From Stenotrophomonas sp. 704A1 (GTDB lineage: Bacteria > Pseudomonadota > Gammaproteobacteria > Xanthomonadales > Xanthomonadaceae), in contig NZ_CP130831.1 in assembly GCF_030549525.1 (NCBI RefSeq), positions 4,055,501-4,119,500 on the forward strand: DNA of 64,000 nucleotides. The letters are read 5' to 3'. Shown here piece after piece: positions 30,649-43,171 of the stretch. Both the position numbers and the translations under genes were made by a program. A model generated the notes under the pieces. It saw only the letters and a list, made by a program, of their open reading frames with translations. It had not been told where the DNA came from and did no database searches. The stretch's first letter is position 1. Every line of letters begins with the position of its first letter.

Positions 30649-31984
30649 CGATGGTTTCCTGTCGTGCACGCGCCACCGTCAGCTTGCCATCGGGCGCAGT
30701 GCGGGTAATCACCGAACCTGCAGCAATCGTCGCACCTTCGCCGATCAGCAACGGCGCCACCAGCGAACTGTTGGAACCGATGAAGGCGTTGTCGCCGATG
30801 GTGGTGGTCGACTTGTTCACGCCGTCGTAGTTGCAGGTGATGGTGCCCGCGCCGATGTTGACCCGGCTGCCGACCACCGCATCCCCCAGGTAGGTCAGGT
30901 GGTTGGCCTTGCTGCCCACGCCCAGGGTCACCTTCTTGGTTTCCACGAAGTTGCCCACGTGCACGCCATCGGCCAGCACGGTACCCGGGCGCAGGCGCGC
31001 GAACGGACCGATCTGGGCCGCGCCCTCACTCACCACGCCCTCCACATCGCAGTGCGCGCGGACTTCGGTCCCCGCCCCCAGCGTCACGTCCTTGAGCCGG
31101 GTGAACGGGCCGATGGTCACGCCATCGCCCAGCACCACCCTGCCTTCCAGGATCACGTCGACATCGATCAGCACGTCGCTGCCGACGATCACCTCGCCAC
31201 GGATGTCCAGCCGTGCCGGGTCCAGTACGCGTGCGCCCTGGGCGCACAGCGCACGGACCGCACGGCGCTGCCAGGCCCGCTCCAGCTGCGACAGCTGCCA
31301 GGGATCGTTGGCACCTTCCGCTTCCTGCGCGTCGGCCACCAGCGCCATCTCCGCCGGGGTGTACTCGCGTGCGGCGAAGGCGAACACGTCGGTCAGGTAG
31401 TACTCGCCCTGTGCGTTGCTGTTGGACAGCTGCGAGAGCCAACGACGCAGCGCGGTCGATTCGGCGGTGATGATGCCGGTGTTGATGATGCGCACACGGC
31501 GCTGTTCATCGTCGGCGTCCTTCTGCTCGACGATCGCGCCGACCTTGCCTTCGGCATCGCGCAGCACGCGGCCGTAGCCGGTGGGATCGTCCATCTCGGC
31601 CACCAGCACCGCCAGCCGGCCGGGTTGTTCCAGCAGCTCGCGCAGCGTCTGCGCACGGATCAGCGGCACGTCGCCGTACAGCACCAGCACCTGCGCGGCA
31701 TCGGGCACCGCCGGCATGGCCTGCGCCACCGCATGGCCGGTGCCCAGCTGCTGGGCCTGCTCGGCCCACAGCAGGTCGGGCTGGTCGGCGAAGCGCTGGC
31801 GCACCGCCTCGCCGCCGTGGCCGTACACCACGTGGATGGCCGCCGGCTGCAGCTCACGCGCGGTGGCGATCACATGGGCCAGCATCGGCTGACCGGCGAT
31901 CGGCTGCAGCACCTTCGGCAGCACCGACTTCATGCGCTTGCCGGCGCCGGCGGCCAGGATGATCACGTGCAGGGGTTGGGTCAT
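30617..31984 (-). CDS. glmU: Bifunctional UDP-GlcNAc pyrophosphorylase / GlcN-1-P acetyltransferase
   Basis: A 455-residue bifunctional enzyme making UDP-N-acetylglucosamine. The N-terminal pyrophosphorylase domain has [17 protein letters not shown] and YGDVPL; the C-terminal half is a left-handed beta-helix with hexapeptide repeats ending in the acetyltransferase site ([33 protein letters not shown]). Length equals the E. coli enzyme. The start at 31984 gives the canonical [13 protein letters not shown]. It lies near atpC as in many gammaproteobacteria, but with a GtrA gene inserted. Confidence 0.98.
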   Translation of the reverse strand: MTQPLHVIILAAGAGKRMKSVLPKVLQPIAGQPMLAHVIATARELQPAAIHVVYGHGGEAVRQRFADQPDLLWAEQAQQLGTGHAVAQAMPAVPDAAQVLVLYGDVPLIRAQTLRELLEQPGRLAVLVAEMDDPTGYGRVLRDAEGKVGAIVEQKDADDEQRRVRIINTGIITAESTALRRWLSQLSNSNAQGEYYLTDVFAFAAREYTPAEMALVADAQEAEGANDPWQLSQLERAWQRRAVRALCAQGARVLDPARLDIRGEVIVGSDVLIDVDVILEGRVVLGDGVTIGPFTRLKDVTLGAGTEVRAHCDVEGVVSEGAAQIGPFARLRPGTVLADGVHVGNFVETKKVTLGVGSKANHLTYLGDAVVGSRVNIGAGTITCNYDGVNKSTTTIGDNAFIGSNSSLVAPLLIGEGATIAAGSVITRTAPDGKLTVARARQETIDGWHRPVKKS

Positions 31985-32065
31985 GGGCGGTAATCCACAG
32001 CGTTCGATGGCGCTGATTCTAGAACGCGGGCCGTTAACATGGGACTCCCACCGCACGCGCCCGCC

Positions 32066-32449
32066 ATGAGCCTGCTCCGCCAAGGTCGTTCCTACTTCGT
32101 TGTCGGCCTGCTTCAGCTGATGCTGGACTGGCTGGTGCTGGTCAGCAGCACGGCGCTGGGGCTGCCGGTGGCACCGGCCAACATCGCCGGCCGCGTGGCC
32201 GGGATGCTGCTGGGGTTCTGGCTCAATGGCCGCATCACCTTCGCCGACGCCGAGGGACAGCGCCTGGGTTGGCGTCGCTTCGCGCGCTTCCTGCCGTTGT
32301 GGCTGCTGCTCACCGCAGCCAGCACGCTGCTGGTCGCCGCTGCCGACCACGCACTGGGCCTGCGCTACGCGTGGGCGGCCAAGCCGCTGGTGGAAGGCGT
32401 GCTGGCCGTCGTATCGTTCCTGCTGCTGCGCTGCGTCGTGTACCGCTGA
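32066..32449 (+). CDS. GtrA family membrane protein
   Basis: A 127-residue protein with four membrane helices and the GtrA-type features: [15 protein letters not shown] in helix 1 and a short loop [12 protein letters not shown] after helix 2 (compare the FxxxRxWVF motif). GtrA proteins are thought to flip undecaprenyl-linked sugars for cell-surface glycosylation; no glycosyltransferase is adjacent. The ATG at 32066 is preferred over one nine codons earlier, next to TTAACAT, which looks like a promoter. It is read opposite to glmU and atpC. Confidence 0.82.
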   Translation: MSLLRQGRSYFVVGLLQLMLDWLVLVSSTALGLPVAPANIAGRVAGMLLGFWLNGRITFADAEGQRLGWRRFARFLPLWLLLTAASTLLVAAADHALGLRYAWAAKPLVEGVLAVVSFLLLRCVVYR

Positions 32450-32483
32450 CCGGCCGCAGCAGGGCCTGCGCGGGCCGGAAACA

Positions 32484-32511
32484 AAAACGCCGGCACATGG
32501 CCGGCGTTTCT
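32484..32511 (-). terminator. atp operon terminator (bidirectional)
   Basis: AACGCCGGC / GCCGGCGTT stem with a short ACATG-type loop, followed on the minus strand by TTTTTG, about 20 bp past the atpC stop. It also ends the convergent gtrA transcript. Confidence 0.88.
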
Positions 32512-32529
32512 GCAGGTGTCGTCTGACCC

Positions 32530-32952
32530 TCAGTGCTTGAGGGTCTTGCGCAGGCGCTCGAGGGCCTGCAGCTGGACAACGGCTTCGGCCAGCTTCTGCT
32601 GGGCTTCGGCAATTTCCATGGCTTCGCCACGGTTGGCCAGGATGCGCTCGGCTTCTTCCTTGGCCTTGCGGACCGAGGCTTCGTCGATGTCCTGTGCACG
32701 GATCGCGGTGTCGGCCAGCACGGTCACCACCTGCGGCTGCACCTCGAGGATGCCGCCGGAAATGGCGAAGTCCAGCTGCTCGCCGTTCGGCGTGGTCACC
32801 ACCACCTTGCCCGGCTTCAGGCGGGTGATCAGCGGTGCGTGCTTGGGCGCGATGCCCAGCTCGCCCAGCTCACCGGTGGCCACGACCAGGGTCGCTTCGC
32901 CACGGAAGATTTCCTGCTCGGCGCTGACGATGTCGCAACGGATGGTGCTCAT
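32530..32952 (-). CDS. atpC: ATP synthase F1 subunit epsilon
   Basis: A 140-residue epsilon subunit of the F1Fo ATP synthase, part of the central stalk and an inhibitor of ATP hydrolysis. The N-terminal beta-sandwich shows [19 protein letters not shown] and [14 protein letters not shown]; a helical hairpin with [11 protein letters not shown] follows. The start at 32952 gives the family N-terminus. Last gene of the operon, 112 bp after atpD, a gap with strong hairpins. Confidence 0.97.
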   Translation of the reverse strand: MSTIRCDIVSAEQEIFRGEATLVVATGELGELGIAPKHAPLITRLKPGKVVVTTPNGEQLDFAISGGILEVQPQVVTVLADTAIRAQDIDEASVRKAKEEAERILANRGEAMEIAEAQQKLAEAVVQLQALERLRKTLKH

Positions 32953-32982
32953 GTAACTCTCTTCGCTAGGGGGCGGGTGTGA

Positions 32983-33057
32983 CCCACCGCAGGGATTCCG
33001 CAGCGGTGGGCGCAGGCCCACCCCGTGTCACGGTCGGGACGGGCGGCTGCCCGTCCC
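32983..33057 (-). other. Intercistronic hairpins between atpD and atpC
   Basis: Two inverted repeats lie in the 112-bp gap: CCCACCGC / GCGGTGGG (32983-33010) and the 9-bp perfect GGGACGGGC / GCCCGTCCC (33036-33057). They would form stable RNA stems within the atp transcript. Confidence 0.7.
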
Positions 33058-33064
33058 TGCCGCA

Positions 33065-35373
<2,309 letters not shown>

Positions 35374-35390
35374 CTCTTGTTTCCCGTGGC

Positions 35391-35444
35391 GCGGGGCTGC
35401 TGCCCCGCGTTGTTCAACGGTGGAACGGGGCCAGGCCCCGTTCC
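35391..35444 (-). other. Intercistronic hairpins between atpA and atpG
   Basis: GCGGGGC / GCCCCGC with a 4-base loop (35391-35408) and GGAACGGGGCC / GGCCCCGTTCC, an 11-bp perfect inverted repeat around one base (35422-35444), fill most of the 81-bp gap. Confidence 0.75.
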
Positions 35445-35454
35445 CCATGCGCTG

Positions 35455-37002
<1,548 letters not shown>

Positions 37003-37046
37003 CGTCAAGTCCTAGTGCCGGCAGCGGGGCCGGACGTTAAATGAAT

Positions 37047-37574
37047 TCAGTTAGCGAGCGCGGTCTGCAGACGGGCCAGCTTGCCCTTCAGCGAACCATC
37101 GATGACCACGTCGCCGGCGTCGATGACGGCGCCGCCGATCAGCGAGTCATCGACCGCGGTGGTCACCTCGACCTCGCGATTGAAGCGCTTGCGCAGCGCG
37201 GCCTTGATCGCGTCCAGTTCGGCAACCGACAGCTCGGCCGCGGAGGTCACCGTGGCCTTCACCACGTGTTCGGCCTCGGCGCGCAGGGCGTCGAACATGC
37301 CAGCGATTTCCGGCAGCAGCGGCAGACGATGCGACTCGGCCAGCACGGCCAGGAAGCGCGAGTAGGTCTCGCCGTGGGTGTCCGGCGCCAGCAGGGCGAC
37401 GGCGTCGTCACGACCCAGCTCCGGGTTGGCGAGCAGGGCCGCCACGCGCGGGTCGGCGGCGACGTGGGCGGAGAACGCCAGGGCGTCCGACCACGGCGCG
37501 AACGCGCCTTCGTCACGCGCGGTCGCGAACGCGGCGCGGGCGTACGGGCGGGCAAGCGTGAGGGCCTGGCTCAT
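37047..37574 (-). CDS. atpH: ATP synthase F1 subunit delta
   Basis: A 175-residue peripheral-stalk subunit joining F1 to the b-subunit. The N-terminal helical domain has [14 protein letters not shown], and the C-terminal domain [25 protein letters not shown] is the conserved delta/OSCP signature. Its start lies directly against the atpF stop (one base between), so translation is coupled. Confidence 0.97.
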   Translation of the reverse strand: MSQALTLARPYARAAFATARDEGAFAPWSDALAFSAHVAADPRVAALLANPELGRDDAVALLAPDTHGETYSRFLAVLAESHRLPLLPEIAGMFDALRAEAEHVVKATVTSAAELSVAELDAIKAALRKRFNREVEVTTAVDDSLIGGAVIDAGDVVIDGSLKGKLARLQTALAN

Positions 37575-37575
37575 C

Positions 37576-38046
37576 TCAGATCTCCGAGGCCAGCTCGTCG
37601 AGCAGCGCCTTGTGGGCGTTGGCGTCGATTTCGCGCTTGAGCAGCTTTTCGGCACCGGTCACGGCCAGCGCGGACACCTGCTTGCGCAGATCTTCGCGGG
37701 CACGGTTGGCGGCGGCGTCGATTTCGGCCTGGGCCAGATCCTTCTGACGGGTGGCTTCGGCAACCGCTTCGTTGCGGGCCGCGTCGACGATCTGGTTGGC
37801 GCGCGCGTGGGCCTGGTCGATGATCTCGTTGGCCTTGGTGCGGGCTTCCTTCAGCGCTTCATTGACCTTTTCCTGCGCCTGGGCCAGATCTTTCTGGCTG
37901 CGGTCGGCAGCAGCGAGGCCTTCAGCGATCTTCTGCTGGCGCTCTTCGATCGCGTTCATCAGCGGCGGCCAGATCTTGGTCGCGATGAGCCAGATCAGGG
38001 CGGCAAAGGCCAGGGCCTGGGCGATGAGGGTAAAACCGATATCCAT
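37576..38046 (-). CDS. atpF: ATP synthase Fo subunit b
   Basis: A 156-residue peripheral-stalk protein: one N-terminal membrane helix ([16 protein letters not shown]), a polar hinge, then a long helical dimerisation coil with charged heptads ([21 protein letters not shown]). Same length as E. coli AtpF. Starts [14 protein letters not shown], canonical. A 114-bp gap with hairpins separates it from atpE. Confidence 0.97.
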   Translation of the reverse strand: MDIGFTLIAQALAFAALIWLIATKIWPPLMNAIEERQQKIAEGLAAADRSQKDLAQAQEKVNEALKEARTKANEIIDQAHARANQIVDAARNEAVAEATRQKDLAQAEIDAAANRAREDLRKQVSALAVTGAEKLLKREIDANAHKALLDELASEI

Positions 38047-38079
38047 GGGGTTCGCTCAGTCGGTTGTGACGGGATGGAT

Positions 38080-38145
38080 GCGCCGCCACACGGGCGGCGC
38101 CTCCGAACCTTCATCCGCGACCAGGCGCCGGAGGCGCCCGGTCGT
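38080..38145 (-). other. Intercistronic hairpins between atpE and atpF
   Basis: GCGCCGCC / GGCGGCGC (38080-38100) and GGCGCC / GGCGCC inside GACC...GGTC arms (about 38119-38143) lie in the 114-bp gap after atpE. A stem here would protect or limit the atpE mRNA, whose product is needed in about ten copies per enzyme. Confidence 0.65.
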
Positions 38146-38160
38146 TTCACTTTCGCTGGA

Positions 38161-39316
<1,156 letters not shown>

Positions 39317-39347
39317 GTGTCCGGAACCTTAAGTTAAATGAATTCGA

Positions 39348-39713
39348 TTAGCGCCTGGCCATGGCCAGGACCTGGAACATCAACCCGACGGCGATACCGG
39401 CCAACAGCGCCAATGCAGGCAGCTTGAAGACCACGAACCCCACCACCAGGACACCAAAAACGAGTACCCACTTGGCCACCACCGCGACGATCAGGCGCGC
39501 CATCGCCGAACCGGCGCCCAGCGCACCACCGCCCAGTGCCATCCGGGCCGCCACCCAGCCACCTGCCGAGACCGCCACGCCGGATGCCAGGGCACCGAGG
39601 GCATAGTTCGGCCCGACCAGCAGGAAGGCCAGAGCCAGGACAGCCACTGCGGCCAGCGGGTAGACCGCGGCGCGCAGCATCAGTCGCCGACCCGTTTCTA
39701 CGGAGTTCAGCAC
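39348..39713 (-). CDS. atpI: ATP synthase subunit I (assembly factor)
   Basis: A 121-residue, four-helix membrane protein in the atpI position at the head of the operon. In other bacteria AtpI assists c-ring assembly or stability. Sequence conservation in this family is weak; position and topology support the call. It begins 64 bp downstream of the predicted start site. Confidence 0.85.
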   Translation of the reverse strand: MLNSVETGRRLMLRAAVYPLAAVAVLALAFLLVGPNYALGALASGVAVSAGGWVAARMALGGGALGAGSAMARLIVAVVAKWVLVFGVLVVGFVVFKLPALALLAGIAVGLMFQVLAMARR

Positions 39714-39784
39714 AGGACGTCCCGCGTGGTTGCAAGTGAATGGCTGAGGCGGCTAAAGCAGGGGGGGCCTCATCGAGCCGCCAA

Positions 39785-39814
39785 ATTATAGCAATGGGAC
39801 AATTTGCGAGACAA
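39785..39814 (-). promoter_or_regulatory. Promoter of the atp operon
   Basis: On the minus strand TTGTCT (39814-39809), an 18-bp spacer, and a perfect TATAAT (39790-39785). The start site would be near 39778, about 65 nt before the atpI ATG. Confidence 0.7.
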
Positions 39815-39821
39815 CCGCTGC

Positions 39822-39839
39822 CTGTTCATACCGGAACAG
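39822..39839. promoter_or_regulatory. Palindrome CTGTTC-N6-GAACAG upstream of the atp promoter
   Basis: A perfect 6-bp inverted repeat with a 6-base spacer, centred about 16 bp upstream of the atp -35 hexamer. The position suits an activator or a shared operator for the divergent direction. The binding protein is unknown; spacing does not fit the enterobacterial LexA box. Confidence 0.45.
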
Positions 39840-40019
39840 TGCAAGTTGCGGTATGGGCAGGAAATTTGCGGACCATCGGGGGGACAATGACGTCCACACG
39901 ATGCTGCGCTGCAACGCATTGAACTTTGGTCGAACCCCGCGGAACTTTCCGGCGGCGGCCCGGTCCGACCTTGCGACCTGCCCGCAGCAACCTCGTCGAC
40001 GCTTCGCCCTGCAGGTCCC

Positions 40020-40066
40020 ACGATGGCCCCGAAGCCGCGCTCCGGGGCCATCTTCTTGATTCTTTG
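40020..40066 (+). terminator. Orphan rho-independent terminator (possible small RNA 3' end)
   Basis: CGATGGCCCCG(A) / (T)CCGGGGCCATC stem-loop followed on the plus strand by TTCTTGATTCTTT. It lies in the 470-bp gap between atpI and the barrel gene, and no plus-strand gene precedes it, so it may end an unannotated RNA starting between about 39850 and 39950. I could not identify a convincing promoter for it. Confidence 0.5.
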
Positions 40067-40183
40067 CACGGGCGTGACCGCGCTGAACCGTCCACATCGC
40101 GTGGACCATACGTTCACGCATGGTGGACGCGGACGTCCGGCACAGTGGCCTTCATTCCGATGAACCACTGCAAGGACTCTTCG

Positions 40184-41002
40184 ATGCGCTCCGTACCCAC
40201 CCTGCTCGCCCTCTCCCTGCTTGCCGCTGGCGCGTTCCATGCCGACGGCGCCCGCGCCGCGGAGGGCGATGACCGCTTCGCGCTGCGCCTGGGTGCCATG
40301 AACATCGACTCGGACAACACCCTGCGCGGCAATACCACCGTCGCCGGCCAGGACATCGGCTTCTCCGAGGACTTCAAGCTGGGCGGCAAGGAATGGGAGC
40401 CGCGCATCGACGGCATGTTCCGCATCAGCAACCGCCAGCGCCTGCTGTTCAACTACTTCAAGTACGACAAGGACCGCCGCGAGACGCTGGGCCAGGACAT
40501 CTCCTTCGGCAACGTCAACGTGCCGGCCGACAGCTTCGTCAAGGCCGAACTGAAGTACCAGGTCGCCAGCCTGGTGTACGACTACTCGGTGGTGGACACC
40601 GAAACGTTCGACCTCGGCCTGCAGCTGGGTGCCGAGTACGCCAAGGTCAGCACCAAGGGCTATGCCGATCTGGGCACCCTGTATGAAGGCCAGTTCCTGG
40701 ACGAGAAGACCGACGGCGTGGCGCCGGTGGTTGGCGCGCGGCTGAGCTTCACGCCGTCGGAGAAGTGGATGATCACCCTGCAGGGCCAGTACCTGAACAC
40801 CCGCTGGGGCAGCTTCGATGACTACAAGGGCGACCTCAGCCGCGCCAACGCGATCGTCGATTACCGCTTCACCGACAACTTCGGCGTGTTCGCCGGCTAC
40901 GACTGGTTCAAGCTGGACGCCGACAAGAAGGGCAGCGATGGCACCATCGGCCTGAAGCAGGAATTCAAGGGCCCGGTGGCCGGTATCAGCGTCAGCTTCT
41001 AA
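40184..41002 (+). CDS. Outer-membrane beta-barrel protein
   Basis: A 272-residue exported protein: signal peptide of about 26 residues ending GARAA, then alternating hydrophobic/polar strands and a C-terminal strand ending in phenylalanine (GPVAGISVSF), the outer-membrane insertion signature. It resembles uncharacterised Xanthomonadaceae barrel proteins rather than OmpW or OmpA. ATG 40184 follows AAGGA at seven bases; an ATG eight codons upstream lacks such a site. A strong terminator follows, preceded by a (CT)12 tract. Confidence 0.8.
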   Translation: MRSVPTLLALSLLAAGAFHADGARAAEGDDRFALRLGAMNIDSDNTLRGNTTVAGQDIGFSEDFKLGGKEWEPRIDGMFRISNRQRLLFNYFKYDKDRRETLGQDISFGNVNVPADSFVKAELKYQVASLVYDYSVVDTETFDLGLQLGAEYAKVSTKGYADLGTLYEGQFLDEKTDGVAPVVGARLSFTPSEKWMITLQGQYLNTRWGSFDDYKGDLSRANAIVDYRFTDNFGVFAGYDWFKLDADKKGSDGTIGLKQEFKGPVAGISVSF

Positions 41003-41011
41003 GCGTTACCG

Positions 41012-41036
41012 CTCTCTCTCTCTCTCTCTCTCTCTC
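41012..41036. repeat. (CT)12 simple sequence repeat
   Basis: Twelve CT dinucleotides plus one C, 9 bp after the barrel gene stop and directly before its terminator. It lies in the transcribed 3' untranslated region. Confidence 0.95.
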
Positions 41037-41037
41037 C

Positions 41038-41075
41038 AACGCGGCGCCCGGGCAACCAGGCGCCGCGTTTTTTTG
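41038..41075 (+). terminator. Terminator of the barrel protein gene
   Basis: AACGCGGCGCC / GGCGCCGCGTT stem with a 10-base loop, followed by seven T. Confidence 0.92.
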
Positions 41076-41206
41076 TGTTTCCGTGCACTGTTGGTGGGTC
41101 GAACGGGTGGCTGATGGTGTGTCGGGGGCTGGCTGTGCCCGCCACCCGCGGCGCGGCCACGACCCTCGCCACAACGGCAACCGAAGCCTCATGCCATCTT
41201 CAGGCA

Positions 41207-41235
41207 ACAAAAAACCCGGCGTTCGCCGGGTTCTT
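41207..41235 (-). terminator. lpdA terminator
   Basis: AACCCGGC / GCCGGGTT stem with a GTTC loop and, on the minus strand, a run of six T; about 20 bp past the lpdA stop. The A run on the other side makes it usable in both directions. Confidence 0.9.
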
Positions 41236-41256
41236 CGTCTACAGCGCGCGAGCGCG

Positions 41257-43065
41257 TTATTTCTTCTTCGGCATGTACAGATCGGTGATCGTGCCGTCGT
41301 AGATCTCCGACGCCATCGCCACCGACTCGCTCAGCGTCGGGTGGGCATGGATGGTGTGGCCGATGTCTTCGGCTTCGGCACCCATTTCGATGGCCAGGCC
41401 GATCTCGGCCAGCAGGTCACCGGCGTGCACGCCGACGATGGCACCACCGATGATGCGGTGGGTCTCTTCGTCGAAGATCAGCTTGGTGAAGCCCTCGGTA
41501 CGGCCGATGCCGATCGCGCGGCCGCTGGCGGCCCACGGGAACTTGGCCACGCCGACCTTCAGGCCCTTGGCCTTGGCTTCGGTTTCGGTCACGCCAACCC
41601 AGGCGATTTCCGGGTTGGTGTAGGCCACCGACGGAATCACGCGGGCGACCCACTCCTTCTTGTGGCCGGCAGCCACTTCGGCGGCCAGCTTGCCTTCGTG
41701 CGTGGCCTTGTGGGCCAGCATCGGGTTGCCGACGATGTCGCCGATGGCAAAGATGTGCGGCACGTTGGTGCGCATCTGGCGATCAACCGGGATGAAGCCG
41801 CGCTCGGTGACCTGCACGCCGGCCTTCTCGGCATCGATCTTCTTTCCGTTCGGCGAGCGGCCCACGGCCACCAGCACGCGGTCGAAGGTGCCCTGCGCCA
41901 GGGCCGGCGTCTGGCCTTCCTCGGCGGCTTCGAAGGTCACGGTGATGCCCTTGGCATCGGCGGTGACGCCCGACGCCTTGGTCTTCAGGTGGACTTCGAT
42001 GCCCTGCTTCTTCAGGCGGTCGGCCAGCGGCTTGACCAGGTCCTTGTCGGCGCCCGGCATCAGCTGGTCCATGAACTCGACCACGGTGACCTTGCTGCCC
42101 AGCGCGCCATACACGGTGGCCATTTCCAGGCCGATGATGCCGCCGCCGACGACCAGCAGCGAGCCCGGCACGTCGGCCAGCTCCAGCGCGTCGGTGGAAT
42201 CCATCACGCGCTTGTCGTCCCACGGGAAGTTGGGCAGCTTCACCGCCTGCGAACCGGCGGCGATGATGCACTTCTGGAAGCGCAGCAGCTGGGTGCTGCC
42301 GTCGGCGGCGGTGATTTCCAGTTCGTTGGCCGAAACAAACTTGCCGACGCCCTGCACGTTGCGGACTTTGCGCTGCTTGGCCATGCCGGCCAGGCCCTTG
42401 GTCAGCTGGTTGACGACCTTTTCCTTGTACTGGCGCAGCTTGTCCAGGGTGATGGTCGGCTTGCCGAACTCGACGCCGAAATCACCGGCATGGGCCACTT
42501 CGTCGATGACCGCTGCGGCGTGCAGCAGGGCCTTGGACGGAATGCAGCCGACGTTGAGGCAGACGCCGCCGAGGCTGGCGTAACGCTCGACCAGCACCGT
42601 GTCCAGGCCGACGTCGGCGGCACGGAAGGCGGCGGTGTAGCCGCCCGGGCCCGAGCCCAGCACGACCATCTCGCATTCGATGTCGGCCGGCTTGCCGCTG
42701 GACAGCGCCGGCTTCGGTGCGGCCGGCTCGGCCGGGGCGCGGTGCGACGGGGTCACCGGCGGCTTGCTGGCCGGGGCGGCGGCCGCAGGGGCCGGCGCAG
42801 CCGCCTTGGCCGGGGCGTCGGCGGCGCCTTCGGTGTCCAGCAGCACGACCACGGCCCCTTCGGACAGGGTGTCGCCCAGCTTGACCTTCAGCTCCTTGAC
42901 CACGCCTGCGGCCGAGGACGGCACTTCCAGGGTGGCCTTGTCCGACTCCAGGGTCACCAGACCCTGGTCCTTCTTCACCGTGTCGCCGACGGCGACCAGC
43001 ACTTCGATCACCGGCACATCGCTGTAATCGCCGATGTCGGGAACCTTGATTTCAATCGTGGCCAT
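41257..43065 (-). CDS. lpdA: Dihydrolipoyl dehydrogenase with N-terminal lipoyl domain
   Basis: A 602-residue E3 component that reoxidises dihydrolipoamide. Unlike E. coli Lpd it has an N-terminal lipoyl domain (residues 1-80, lipoyl Lys43 in ESDKATLEV) and an Ala/Pro linker (about 83-125). The flavoprotein part has GSGPGGYTAA, the redox pair GGVCLNVGCIPSK (Cys169/Cys174), and the His-Glu pair HAHPTLSE near the C-terminus. Such lipoylated E3s occur in Neisseria and other beta/gamma lineages. It follows aceF by 106 bp on the same strand; aceE is not here. Confidence 0.96.
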   Translation of the reverse strand: MATIEIKVPDIGDYSDVPVIEVLVAVGDTVKKDQGLVTLESDKATLEVPSSAAGVVKELKVKLGDTLSEGAVVVLLDTEGAADAPAKAAAPAPAAAAPASKPPVTPSHRAPAEPAAPKPALSSGKPADIECEMVVLGSGPGGYTAAFRAADVGLDTVLVERYASLGGVCLNVGCIPSKALLHAAAVIDEVAHAGDFGVEFGKPTITLDKLRQYKEKVVNQLTKGLAGMAKQRKVRNVQGVGKFVSANELEITAADGSTQLLRFQKCIIAAGSQAVKLPNFPWDDKRVMDSTDALELADVPGSLLVVGGGIIGLEMATVYGALGSKVTVVEFMDQLMPGADKDLVKPLADRLKKQGIEVHLKTKASGVTADAKGITVTFEAAEEGQTPALAQGTFDRVLVAVGRSPNGKKIDAEKAGVQVTERGFIPVDRQMRTNVPHIFAIGDIVGNPMLAHKATHEGKLAAEVAAGHKKEWVARVIPSVAYTNPEIAWVGVTETEAKAKGLKVGVAKFPWAASGRAIGIGRTEGFTKLIFDEETHRIIGGAIVGVHAGDLLAEIGLAIEMGAEAEDIGHTIHAHPTLSESVAMASEIYDGTITDLYMPKKK

Positions 43066-43171
43066 GGTGGTTTTCCTCGTGCCCGCCGGCGTGGCCGGCA
43101 GGCTGTCACTGCATCTGTTCACGCGGCTGCGCCAGCAGGCAGCGGCCGCACGGTGGGGGCGAAGCGGTGCC

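Noticed and set aside
39822..39839. LexA box
   Set aside because: CTGT and ACAG are ten bases apart instead of eight, and Xanthomonadaceae LexA uses a different motif.
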